A stretch of 64,000 nucleotides of DNA from NCBI GenBank assembly GCA_034668825.1, contig JAXDOR010000019.1, positions 1 through 64,000 on the forward strand, in the 5' to 3' direction. The position numbers and the translations under genes were made by a program. The notes beneath the pieces are model-generated. The model searched no databases. It worked only from the letters and a program-made list of their open reading frames with translations, and was not told where the DNA came from. Positions 23,859 to 31,532 of the stretch are shown piece after piece; within the stretch, counting starts at the first letter, position 1; each line of letters opens with the position of its first letter. Source of the stretch: CANKHA01 sp034668825 (GTDB lineage Bacteria; Pseudomonadota; Alphaproteobacteria; Rhizobiales; Xanthobacteraceae).

Positions 23859-24734
23859 ATGAGCCAAAATTTAAGTTCTCCTCCAGAGCCGGGGCGTTTC
23901 CGGGGACTGCACTACGTGCGCTACGGCCGCGGAAGGCCAGTAATCGTCCTACACGGGTTCGGACAAACCTCTTACTCGTGGCGGCACCTGGTTTCCCAAA
24001 CACCGGAGGAATTAGCGTTCTACGCCTTCGATTTGCGCGGCTGGGGGAATTCCGACAAGCCGCGCGATGAACACTACGCTTTGCGCGACCAGGCCGGCGA
24101 TATTTGCGCCTTTGTACGCGAGTTTGGTCTCAGGGACGTCACCCTGATCGGACACTCCATGGGGGGCGGTATCGCGCTGCTTGCCGCGCTCGATCTGCTG
24201 AAGCACGCCGGCGTTCTTCGCTCGCTTGTTTTGATCGACGGGCTGGCGCTTCCGCAAAGGATTCCTTGGTTCATATGGATAGCGAGAAACCCGTTGCTCG
24301 GACCGCTCGTCCTTCGATATTTACCGCCACGGCTTTTGATCCGCATCATTCTGCATCAAGCTTTCCACGATCCATGCAAGATCGAAGATAAAGCCATCGA
24401 AGCCTACGCCCTGAATGTCGATTCACCCGAAGGCCGCTACGCGCTTCACATGACGGCAAAGCAGATAATTCCTGACGATCTTCAGCAGATTGTCGCGCGC
24501 TACAAGAACATAAACGTACCTACCCTGATCGTTTGGGGAAACAACGACAAGATCATTCCGTTCGAGAAAGGCGAGAAGCTGAAGGCGACGATCCCAAATT
24601 CGCGTCTGCTGCCCATAGACGAGTGCGGGCACATTCCGCACGAGGAAAAGCCTGAGGCGGTCATTTCTGTCATCCATGCATTTTTGCGGGAAGCGACGGA
24701 GCACGCTAGCTGTCCACGCGTTAGCATTTCCTGA
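23859..24734 (+). CDS. Alpha/beta hydrolase
   Basis: A 291-residue alpha/beta-hydrolase-fold enzyme. The oxyanion motif is VIVLHGFGQTSYSWRHL, the nucleophile elbow is LIGHSMGGGIAL (Ser), the acid is probably the Asp in IVWGNNDKIIPFEKG and the His is in DECGHIPHEEKPEA. The cap domain is hydrophobic (IPWFIWIARNPLLGPLVLRY), suggesting a lipophilic ester or epoxide substrate. It lies 13 bp after the phosphatase gene and probably shares its transcript. Base composition is lower in GC than the surrounding genes. Substrate unknown. Confidence 0.9.
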   Translation: MSQNLSSPPEPGRFRGLHYVRYGRGRPVIVLHGFGQTSYSWRHLVSQTPEELAFYAFDLRGWGNSDKPRDEHYALRDQAGDICAFVREFGLRDVTLIGHSMGGGIALLAALDLLKHAGVLRSLVLIDGLALPQRIPWFIWIARNPLLGPLVLRYLPPRLLIRIILHQAFHDPCKIEDKAIEAYALNVDSPEGRYALHMTAKQIIPDDLQQIVARYKNINVPTLIVWGNNDKIIPFEKGEKLKATIPNSRLLPIDECGHIPHEEKPEAVISVIHAFLREATEHASCPRVSIS

Positions 24735-24823
24735 GTATTTCCCGAAGTCCTTCCGCGGCCCCTCATTTCCAGCCTTGCAACCCGAGGTCGCGTGCTGCTA
24801 CCTATGCTGTTGGGGGACGCACA

Positions 24824-26050
24824 ATGTCTAAAGCCAAAGGCACTATTGCAATCTTGGCCACTATCCTTGTTGGCAGTGGAGTGATCGGCTGCGTTTTGTT
24901 CTGGGCGCTCCGAAAGCCAAATTTAAATGCGGACGCTGCTTTAACGCTCGCTTCGGCGGTGGGACTCTGTGTTCTCGTTAGTGTGCTGCTAGGGGCGCTG
25001 CCCCTCCTCATTAGCTACGTGCAGACGACCGCCAAAGACCGGCAACTCCAGAAGCTCAATAGCATCCAAGGTCATCCGATAGCCGAAACGGCTTACTACC
25101 AAATCGCGGTCACTACGTTGAAGTCCATTCGGCCTGCTCGAGTCGACGACTCGGACTACGCTGTCCCGATCATCAGCTTCTGCGTCGTCGTTATGTTTGG
25201 TTGTTTGATCGTCTTCCTGGGAGCTTTTCCCGAGGTGGACAAACTTTTCGAACGCAAGACGTTTTTGCTCGGCGGAACGTATTCGCTCACCGAATCCGGA
25301 CTAGGCAATATTGCTCAGTATCAGAGAACCACTTTACTGATTGGCAGCTTCGCGTTTATCGCCAGCTATATTTATATGCTGGGGCGACTGCTGGATCGCA
25401 TCAATAACAACGACATCTATCCAATCTCCTATTATTACTACGTCGCCAGGTTTGTGATCGCGGTTCTTGTCGCTATGATCTTCCGCCACGTTATCAGCCT
25501 GTTTTTGGAACCTGGATCGAATAATTCCCAGGCCATCTTGTTGCTAATTGCATTTGCTATCGGCTTCGCGCCAGACTTATTCATCATAGCGATGCTCCGG
25601 CGCGCTTTTCAAGTAATGAAAATTTCCGGCAGCCAAAACGATCCGGAGCAAACGGTACTGCCAACGAATATGAGCCTGCTGATGATCGAGGGGCTATCGA
25701 GAGAGAAAATCGATCGGCTGACGGAACTCGGGATCGACAACGCGCAAGTCTTAGCAAGCCAGAACCCCCTGATAATTTGGCCCCGATTGCCCTACAGCTT
25801 GACGCTGATCGTTGATTGGATCGCCCAGGCGCAGCTCTATCGTTTCACAAAAGAAAACGGGACGAAGGCTCTTCGCGCGAAGGGCATCAACAATATCTAC
25901 GACCTGGAGACCGCATTGGCGAATGACAAGTGTGCTCAAGAGATTGCAACAACCGCAGGATTATCCGCCTCGGCTGTCGCCGCTCACATTGCTGGCTTGA
26001 ACGCGGACCCTTCCTTCCGGCACCTGAAGGAAGTGAGGGAGAAACTCTAG
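24824..26050 (+). CDS. Unknown membrane protein with C-terminal helical domain
   Basis: A 408-residue protein with about seven predicted membrane helices in residues 1-260 (for example TIAILATILVGSGVIGCVLF, LCVLVSVLLGALPLLISYV, AVPIISFCVVVMFGCLIVFL and VARFVIAVLVAMIFRHVISL). The cytoplasmic C-terminus (about 285-408) looks like paired helix-hairpin-helix units: LSREKIDRLTELGIDNAQVL and NGTKALRAKGINNIYDLETA. I do not recognise the family. The gene has noticeably lower GC than the window average and strong ATG context (TGGGGGACGCACA). It follows the hydrolase by 89 bp. Confidence 0.75.
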   Translation: MSKAKGTIAILATILVGSGVIGCVLFWALRKPNLNADAALTLASAVGLCVLVSVLLGALPLLISYVQTTAKDRQLQKLNSIQGHPIAETAYYQIAVTTLKSIRPARVDDSDYAVPIISFCVVVMFGCLIVFLGAFPEVDKLFERKTFLLGGTYSLTESGLGNIAQYQRTTLLIGSFAFIASYIYMLGRLLDRINNNDIYPISYYYYVARFVIAVLVAMIFRHVISLFLEPGSNNSQAILLLIAFAIGFAPDLFIIAMLRRAFQVMKISGSQNDPEQTVLPTNMSLLMIEGLSREKIDRLTELGIDNAQVLASQNPLIIWPRLPYSLTLIVDWIAQAQLYRFTKENGTKALRAKGINNIYDLETALANDKCAQEIATTAGLSASAVAAHIAGLNADPSFRHLKEVREKL

Positions 26051-26211
26051 CCCACCTCAGCGACGGAAATGACTGGTCTTCTCTGCGCCATGCACAGAGG
26101 GAGGCCACCGAAAACATTGCAATAGAGGCGCCGTGTTCTCCGCATCCCGTTTGAATTATTGAAAGCCAGAACTAAAGCCCGGTGGCCCGGCCTTATCCCT
26201 GCTCGGTCAGC

Positions 26212-27519
26212 TCAGCCCTTGCGGATCAGCGGCTTTGGTTCCGGTGAAAACCGGTATTTCATGGCGACGGAGAATATGTCGACGTGAGAGGTCGCGTTTC
26301 CGACATAGTCTACGCCCGCCGAAAACCACGGATTTCCCGAGGCGGCGGTAATGTTGATTGGGGTGTCTTTGACGAAGATGTGGCTGTAGGCCAAATCCAT
26401 GGTCAGATTCGGCATCATCGCGTAGCTAAGCCCCGCGGATATCCAGAACCGGTCGTTATCCGGCAAGCGCGGGGTGCGCACCCGATCGGTGATCGGGGAA
26501 ATTTCATAGCCGATGCCGGCGCGCAAGGTGGTGCGCTGGTCGACGACGTATTCAGCGCCGACGGAATAGAACCAGCCGTCCTGATATTGGAACGGAAGCT
26601 GAACGATCGTTCCGGCAATGGTCGCGGGCGCGCCGGTTGGCTGCAACACCGCGGTCGTCCCGATCCGACTCCAACGGCTCCACTCGACCGTTCCCATCAG
26701 CGTCCAGCGCGGATCAAGATGGTGGCGAATACCAAGGGAAAGCATGTCGGGAAGATTCACGGTGGCATCGATGCTGCCGAGCGTCGAACCGGGCAGGATC
26801 GGAGACGAGGCGAGCGTCCCGCTGAGCTTCTGATTGAGAGCAGAACGCCATCCCAGTCCGATCATGGTGTTAGGGCCGGGCGTGACGGTAATGCCCGCCG
26901 TCGCGCCATAGGCCCATCCGGAGCCACTCAGATTGGTGTGCGAACCTGGGGCTGGGAGCAGCCCGCTGTTGAGATCGGCCTTCGCGTTCTGGATCTGCAC
27001 GCCGAGGCCGATACTGATCATATCGTTGATGCGATAGGCCAGGCTTGGCGTGGCGCTGAGCGTGCGCAGGCTGCTACTCTGGGCGTAATTGCGTCCGGCC
27101 CAAAGGTCGGGGAAGTTGACCGACAATCCGAACGGCGAGTTGAAGGAAATACCCAGCCACATATTCGGATTGAATTGCCACGTCGTATAACTCGCCGGCA
27201 CCAAAGCCGCGTCGCCGGTGTTGCTGGTGCCGCCCAACGCGAAAAGCGTGCCGGCCGTGGGCGAGTTGGCAGCGTAAGGGAAAATGCCCGCGAAGTTGGA
27301 TTCAGAAGCCAGGCCGCCGACCTGCGTCATCGTCGCCGGATTCCAGAACATGGAAGACAGTGATCCGCCGGCAGCGACGCCCGCGAAGGATGTGCCCTGG
27401 CCGTAGGCGCTTTGCTCCCGAATCGCTAAGCCGCCCGCTTTCGCCTCGACAAGGCCGAAGGCAAGAACAGCAAACGCGCAGCCGGAAAGCAAAATTGACT
27501 TCGTGATCTGGTTTTTCAT
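26212..27519 (-). CDS. Outer membrane FadL/OmpP1 family transporter
   Basis: A 435-residue outer-membrane barrel protein. After a signal peptide (LLSGCAFAVLAFGLVEAKAG) comes the FadL hatch: GLAIREQSAYGQGTSFAGVA and SLSSMFWNPATMTQVGGL, where the NPA motif is a FadL signature. Strand-like segments follow, ending with VDIFSVAMKYRF close to the C-terminus plus a short tail. FadL proteins carry long-chain fatty acids or aromatic hydrocarbons across the outer membrane by lateral diffusion. GGGGGAACG precedes the ATG. The gene diverges from an FAH-family hydrolase, with palindromes in between. Confidence 0.92.
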   Translation of the reverse strand: MKNQITKSILLSGCAFAVLAFGLVEAKAGGLAIREQSAYGQGTSFAGVAAGGSLSSMFWNPATMTQVGGLASESNFAGIFPYAANSPTAGTLFALGGTSNTGDAALVPASYTTWQFNPNMWLGISFNSPFGLSVNFPDLWAGRNYAQSSSLRTLSATPSLAYRINDMISIGLGVQIQNAKADLNSGLLPAPGSHTNLSGSGWAYGATAGITVTPGPNTMIGLGWRSALNQKLSGTLASSPILPGSTLGSIDATVNLPDMLSLGIRHHLDPRWTLMGTVEWSRWSRIGTTAVLQPTGAPATIAGTIVQLPFQYQDGWFYSVGAEYVVDQRTTLRAGIGYEISPITDRVRTPRLPDNDRFWISAGLSYAMMPNLTMDLAYSHIFVKDTPINITAASGNPWFSAGVDYVGNATSHVDIFSVAMKYRFSPEPKPLIRKG

Positions 27520-27615
27520 CGTTCCCCCGCTAGCAGCAACCTTCTGCAGGCATGGTGCCTAGCCGCGCGCCCAAGGACAATCGGCGAACAGCAAAATCCT
27601 CCACGTCAGGAGCAG

Positions 27616-27627
27616 ATTGCGCGCAAT
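27616..27627. promoter_or_regulatory. Perfect 12-bp palindrome in the fadL/FAH divergent gap
   Basis: ATTGCGCGCAAT is a perfect palindrome located between the divergent FadL and FAH-family genes. It lies 97 bp from the FadL ATG and 145 bp from the FAH ATG. Operator function is inferred only from symmetry and position. Confidence 0.3.
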
Positions 27628-27632
27628 TTTGT

Positions 27633-27658
27633 CTCCTGTGGCTTTTAAGCCACAAGAG
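27633..27658. repeat. Inverted repeat TGTGGCTT-TT-AAGCCACA
   Basis: Arms of 12 bases with one mismatch (CTCCTGTGGCTT and AAGCCACAAGAG) flank a central TT. The two-base centre is too tight for an efficient RNA hairpin, so a dimeric DNA-binding protein site is the more likely reading. It is five bases to the right of the 12-bp palindrome in the same divergent gap. Confidence 0.35.
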
Positions 27659-27771
27659 CGCGGCGGTGTATTGGGCGGGCATAAGGATGCTGCGGCGTGG
27701 CGGCTTGCCTGCATCGGGGCGCCGACGCATGATCGTCCTTCTCCTTTCCAACCTAGCGAGTGGAGTTTGCG

Positions 27772-28626
27772 ATGAAGCTTGTCCGCTTCGGCCTGGCAGG
27801 CCGCGAAAAGCCTGGGATCATTGATACTGATGGCAAAATTCGTGATCTGTCAGGCGTCGTGCCGGATATCGAAGGCGAGGCACTGAGCCCGCAAGGTCTC
27901 GCCAAGATCGCCCAGGCTAAGCTCGATACGCTGCCGCCAGCGCCGGAAAATTCCCGCCTTGGCCCGTGTGTCGGCAGGATCGGCAACTTCTTCGCCATCG
28001 GCCTGAACTATGCCGACCATGCCGCCGAAGCCGGATTGCAGCTGCCGAAAGAACCGATCGTCTTCATGAAGGCGACGACCAGTATTTGCGGTCCCAACGA
28101 CGACACCATGATGCCGAAGGACTCCACCAAGCTCGATTACGAGGTCGAGCTTGGCGTCGTCATCGGACAACGCGCGCGCTACCTGTCAAAGGAAAGCGCG
28201 ATGGACGTGGTCGCCGGCTATTGCCTGGCCAACGACGTTTCCGAACGCAGCTTCCAGATCGACCGCGGCGGCGGTCAATGGACCAAAGGAAAGGGCTGCG
28301 AGACCTTCGGCCCGCTCGGACCATGGCTGGTGACCAAGGATGAGATCAAAGACCCGCAGGCGCTCAACATGTGGCTCACCGTGAATGGCGAAAAACGTCA
28401 GCACGGCTCGACCAAGACCATGATCTTCGGGGTCGCTCACCTGGTCTGGTACTGCTCGCAGTTCTTCGTCATGGAGCCCGGCGATATCATCATCACCGGA
28501 ACACCGCCGGGCGTCGGGCTCGGCATTAAGCCGGAGCCGAAATTCCTCAAGGTCGGCGATGTGGTCCGCCTTGGCATCGATGGCCTCGGCGAGCAGCAAC
28601 AGAAGATCGTGAGGTTCAACGCCTGA
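27772..28626 (+). CDS. Fumarylacetoacetate hydrolase family protein
   Basis: A 284-residue FAH-superfamily enzyme. The catalytic core reads RIGNFFAIGLNYADHAAEAG, IVFMKATTSICGPNDD, the metal-binding DYEVELGVVIGQRAR, GYCLANDVSERSFQ (Asp ligand) and TFGPLGPWLV; the GDIIITGTPPGVGLG loop closes the site. Family members hydrolyse or decarboxylate 2-oxo or diketo acids from aromatic and sugar breakdown. The ATG at 27772 has GGAG eight bases upstream; a GTG at 27760 is less likely. The 250-bp divergent gap to FadL holds two palindromes. A role in catabolism of a compound imported by FadL is possible. Confidence 0.92.
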   Translation: MKLVRFGLAGREKPGIIDTDGKIRDLSGVVPDIEGEALSPQGLAKIAQAKLDTLPPAPENSRLGPCVGRIGNFFAIGLNYADHAAEAGLQLPKEPIVFMKATTSICGPNDDTMMPKDSTKLDYEVELGVVIGQRARYLSKESAMDVVAGYCLANDVSERSFQIDRGGGQWTKGKGCETFGPLGPWLVTKDEIKDPQALNMWLTVNGEKRQHGSTKTMIFGVAHLVWYCSQFFVMEPGDIIITGTPPGVGLGIKPEPKFLKVGDVVRLGIDGLGEQQQKIVRFNA

Positions 28627-28638
28627 GAATTCGGGCGT

Positions 28639-29442
28639 TTACTTCCAAAATGTATGGAAGTGATGCAAAGGCCCCGCCCCTCCGCCGACTGCCAGCCGGT
28701 CGGCGGCAGCGATCGCCGCGGTCACGTAGGCTTTCGCCTCACGTACCGCTTCGTCCAGCTTGAGGCCCTTCGCCAGCCCGGCGGCGATGGCCGACGATAA
28801 GGTGCAGCCGGTACCGTGGACGTTGGATGTCGGTATGCGGTCGGCGGCGAGCCGGGCCACCGCGTGGCCCTTCACGAGGAAATCGACACTTTCAGGGCCG
28901 TTGGCGTGCCCGCCCTTGAGCAGTACCGCGCGGGCGCCGAACTCCAACAACCGCTCAGCCTGTTCTCGCATCTCCGGCTCGGTGGTCGCCATAGGCGCAT
29001 CAAGCAGCGCCGCGGCTTCCGGCAGGTTGGGCGTCAGCAGCAGTGCCCGCGGAATGAGCAAGCGTCGCAATAGGTCGACCGCGTCGGCCGCCAGCAGCCG
29101 GTCTCCGCTAGTGGCAACCATCACCGGATCGAGCACCACGTTTTGCGCTTTGTGACGATCCAGCCCCGCCGCTACGGCTTCGATCGCGGCCGCCTGTGAC
29201 AGCATTCCGATCTTTACCGCGCCCACGGACAGGTCCGAGAACACAGCATCGATTTGCGCGGCGATGAAATCCGGCGGGACATCGTGAATGGCGCTGACGC
29301 CGCGCGTGTTCTGCGCAGTGATAGCCGTGATTACGGTTGCGCCGTAAACGCCGAGCGCAGCAAAGGTCTTGAGATCTGCCTGGATGCCGGCGCCGCCGCT
29401 GGAATCCGAGCCGGCGATGGTGACCGCAATGGGAGTCTTCAT
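28639..29442 (-). CDS. thiD: Hydroxymethylpyrimidine/phosphomethylpyrimidine kinase
   Basis: A 267-residue ribokinase-fold ThiD. N-terminal VTIAGSDSSGGAGIQADLKT binds the pyrimidine, GVYGATVITAITAQNTRGV follows, LDPVMVATSGDRLL and LTPNLPEAAALL form the active-site lid, and NVHGTGCTLSSAIAAGLAKG is the anion hole with the catalytic Asp position replaced by the usual Cys of ThiD (GTGCTLSS). It phosphorylates HMP to HMP-P and then HMP-PP for thiamine synthesis. It overlaps thiE by 4 bp and is the second gene under the TPP riboswitch. Confidence 0.96.
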   Translation of the reverse strand: MKTPIAVTIAGSDSSGGAGIQADLKTFAALGVYGATVITAITAQNTRGVSAIHDVPPDFIAAQIDAVFSDLSVGAVKIGMLSQAAAIEAVAAGLDRHKAQNVVLDPVMVATSGDRLLAADAVDLLRRLLIPRALLLTPNLPEAAALLDAPMATTEPEMREQAERLLEFGARAVLLKGGHANGPESVDFLVKGHAVARLAADRIPTSNVHGTGCTLSSAIAAGLAKGLKLDEAVREAKAYVTAAIAAADRLAVGGGAGPLHHFHTFWK

Positions 29443-30101
29443 GCGCGGCCCCGCTGCATCAATGCGCGGTCAACAATGCCACGCATACCTTTGGCCGCTT
29501 GCGCCGGGTCGGGCGCAAGCGACAGCGCGGAGATCACGGCGACGCCGTCGGCACCGGCGGCGATGACGTCCGCCGCATTAATGGCATCGATTCCGGCGAT
29601 TGCTCCTATGGGAAGCGCAGGAGCGCGCGCGCGAATGGCCGCGGCGATAGCCTTCAGGCCGTGGCGTCCGATGGGCGGATCGGGATTATCCTTCGAGGAA
29701 GTCGCAAACACGCCGCCGATGGCGACATAGTCGAGATATTCAATTGGCGCGGCGCGCGCTTGTGCTAGCGTCTTGATGCTCAATCCGATGATGGCGTCCG
29801 GGCCGAGCAGACGGCGCGCGTCTGCAGGGTCCATGTCGTCTTGGCCGACATGAACGCCGGCCGCCCCTGAGGCGAGCGCCACGTCCACGCGATCGTTGAT
29901 GATGAGCGGCACGCGCGACGCCGCCAAAGCGGCTTTGATGGCGCGCGCCTCGTCAACTATTGCCCTGGTTCCCGCATGTTTGTCACGAAGCTGCACCAGA
30001 GTCGCCCCACCTGCGGCCACGCGGCGAGCGAGATCGGCAAGCGGCCACGGGCCCGCGCGCTCCGGGTCGACAAGGGCATAAAGACGAAGATCGACGCGCA
30101 T
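29439..30101 (-). CDS. thiE: Thiamine phosphate synthase
   Basis: A 220-residue TIM-barrel ThiE. Motifs: LVQLRDKHAGTRAIVDEARA (pyrophosphate binding), VPLIINDRVDVALASGAAGVHVGQDDM, IIGLSIKTLAQA and the C-terminal GADGVAVISAL. It joins HMP-PP and thiazole phosphate to give thiamine phosphate. The ATG begins immediately after a TPP riboswitch, whose last bases contain the ribosome site. It is followed by thiD with a 4-bp overlap; thiC, thiG and thiM are not in the window. Confidence 0.96.
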   Translation of the reverse strand: MRVDLRLYALVDPERAGPWPLADLARRVAAGGATLVQLRDKHAGTRAIVDEARAIKAALAASRVPLIINDRVDVALASGAAGVHVGQDDMDPADARRLLGPDAIIGLSIKTLAQARAAPIEYLDYVAIGGVFATSSKDNPDPPIGRHGLKAIAAAIRARAPALPIGAIAGIDAINAADVIAAGADGVAVISALSLAPDPAQAAKGMRGIVDRALMQRGRA

Positions 30102-30104
30102 CCC

Positions 30105-30190
30105 GGCTCGCTCCGCCGGAATGATCCGGCTCAGGTTCGATGGGTTGGTAGAAGCCTCTCAGACCGATGCACGTCGGACACCCGTGAGAT
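30105..30190 (-). promoter_or_regulatory. TPP (THI-box) riboswitch
   Basis: Read on the minus strand the leader contains the conserved THI-box pieces in order: ACGGGTGTCC, GTCTGAGAGG (the CTGAGA pyrimidine-binding bulge), CCAACCCATCGAACCTGA and the hairpin CCGGATCATTCCGG followed by CGGAGCGA. The GGAG at the 3' end of the element lies about ten bases before the thiE ATG, so it serves as ribosome site. Control by hiding the ribosome site when TPP is bound is therefore likely, as in other Gram-negative thi genes. Confidence 0.92.
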
Positions 30191-30296
30191 TGCTGCAAAT
30201 ACCTAATTCGCCTGCCTCGCCGTCGCAAGCATGCCTTGCCAGCGGTAGGCGATTTTGCTGGATTGGATATCCGCGATAAGCGACCGGGAGGCTCGG

Positions 30297-30539
30297 ATGG
30301 TTCCGTTTTTCGTTCAGATCAAGTGCCAGCTAGGCAAATCCTACGAAGTCGCCAACAAGCTGGCCGACGCGGAGATCGCCTCCGAAATCTACTCCACTGC
30401 CGGAGACTTCGACCTGCTGGCCAAATTCTATGTGGAGCAAGGCGCCGATATCGGTCACTTCGTCAACGAGAAGGTGCAGACCATTCCGGGCATCCAGAAT
30501 ACCCATACCATCATCACCTTCAAGGCATTCGGGCGCTAG
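30297..30539 (+). CDS. AsnC/Lrp ligand-binding domain protein (no DNA-binding domain)
   Basis: An 80-residue protein that is only the RAM (regulation of amino acid metabolism) domain of the Lrp/AsnC family: VPFFVQIKCQLGKSYEVANK, a central YSTAGDFDLLAKFYVEQGAD and IPGIQNTHTIITFKAF. The N-terminal helix-turn-helix is absent. Stand-alone RAM proteins assemble as alpha-beta barrels and may sense amino acids or modulate full-length Lrp partners. GGGAGG six bases before the ATG fixes the start; an upstream in-frame ATG at 30255 is rejected. Its stop codon and that of the convergent exporter gene share the tetranucleotide CTAG. Confidence 0.9.
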   Translation: MVPFFVQIKCQLGKSYEVANKLADAEIASEIYSTAGDFDLLAKFYVEQGADIGHFVNEKVQTIPGIQNTHTIITFKAFGR

Positions 30540-31468
30540 GGAAGTAACGGGCCGATTGGACAGGCTTCGACCTCGCGGCGGCGCCTCACCCGCAGTTGGC
30601 GCTCACGCCAGATGACGAACAGGCCGGCGGCGATGACAATCGCCGCCCCGATAAAAACCATTACGTCCGGAATCTCATCGAACACGAAATAGCCGAGCAC
30701 CAAGGCCCACAGCATGGCCATGTAATCGAACGGCGCGACCAGCGATGCCGGCGCATGGCGATAACTCTCAGTCAATAAAAGGTGGGACACCCCGCCGAGA
30801 ACGCCGACCATGATCAGCGCCAGAAGCTGGGACGGTGTCGGCCAGGTCCAGCCGAAGGGCAGTGTCGCCAGTCCCGCAAGGGCGCAGAAGACGGAGAAAT
30901 AAAGCACGATTGCCGACGTCGTCTCGCTGTCGGTCAGCCGCCGCGTCTGAATCACCGCGCCGGCGCCGCAGATCGCGCCGATCAAGGCAAAAATGGAACC
31001 CAGCGCCGCTGTAGTGGTCATTGCCGAAAGCTGCCCCACCGACAGGCGCGGGGCGAGCATGACCATCACTCCGAGCAAACCCACGATGACCGCGGACCAG
31101 CGATAGATGCGCACGCGCTCGCCCAGCAGCAGCCCGGCGAGCGCCACCGTGATCAGCGGCGAGGAAAAAGAGATCGCCGTGGCATCCGCGATCGGCAATC
31201 GCGCCAAGGCGGCGAAGTTGAAAAACATGCCGCCGGCTCCGACCACGCCGCGACTGACATGACCGAATGGCCTGCTGGTGCGCACGGCGGCCCAAAGCTC
31301 GCCCCGGAATGCGTAGATGATGACGACGGGGAAAATGGCAAAGGCACTGCGGAAGAACACGGCTTGCCCAAGCGGCACGCTGTCACCCAGCCAGCGCACT
31401 AAGGCCGACATCACCGCGAACAGCAGCGTCGAGATGATCTTGAGCAGAATGGCGTTGACGATATTCAT
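30536..31468 (-). CDS. DMT-superfamily (EamA) transporter
   Basis: A 310-residue inner-membrane protein with ten predicted helices arranged as two EamA repeats of five (LLFAVMSALVRWLG and FRSAFAIFPVVIIYAFRG in the first; LTESYRHAPASLVAPFDYMA and LWALVLGYFVFDEIPD in the second). EamA proteins export or import small metabolites such as amino acids; the substrate is not predictable. A basic cytoplasmic tail RERQLRVRRRREVE follows the last helix. It is 64 bp downstream of the diheme cytochrome gene on the same strand. Confidence 0.9.
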   Translation of the reverse strand: MNIVNAILLKIISTLLFAVMSALVRWLGDSVPLGQAVFFRSAFAIFPVVIIYAFRGELWAAVRTSRPFGHVSRGVVGAGGMFFNFAALARLPIADATAISFSSPLITVALAGLLLGERVRIYRWSAVIVGLLGVMVMLAPRLSVGQLSAMTTTAALGSIFALIGAICGAGAVIQTRRLTDSETTSAIVLYFSVFCALAGLATLPFGWTWPTPSQLLALIMVGVLGGVSHLLLTESYRHAPASLVAPFDYMAMLWALVLGYFVFDEIPDVMVFIGAAIVIAAGLFVIWRERQLRVRRRREVEACPIGPLLP

Positions 31469-31532
31469 AGGCGCGCCGCTGTTGCGCTCTGATCCGCAGT
31501 TCGCCCGTGTCGATAATTGTCGGGATGCAACG

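Noticed and set aside
26284..27363. 359-codon plus-strand frame
   Set aside because: Antisense to FadL, which has clear family motifs; the frame has none.
27552..27824. 90-codon plus-strand frame before the FAH gene
   Set aside because: Overlaps the start of the FAH gene in another frame and spans the palindromes; no support.
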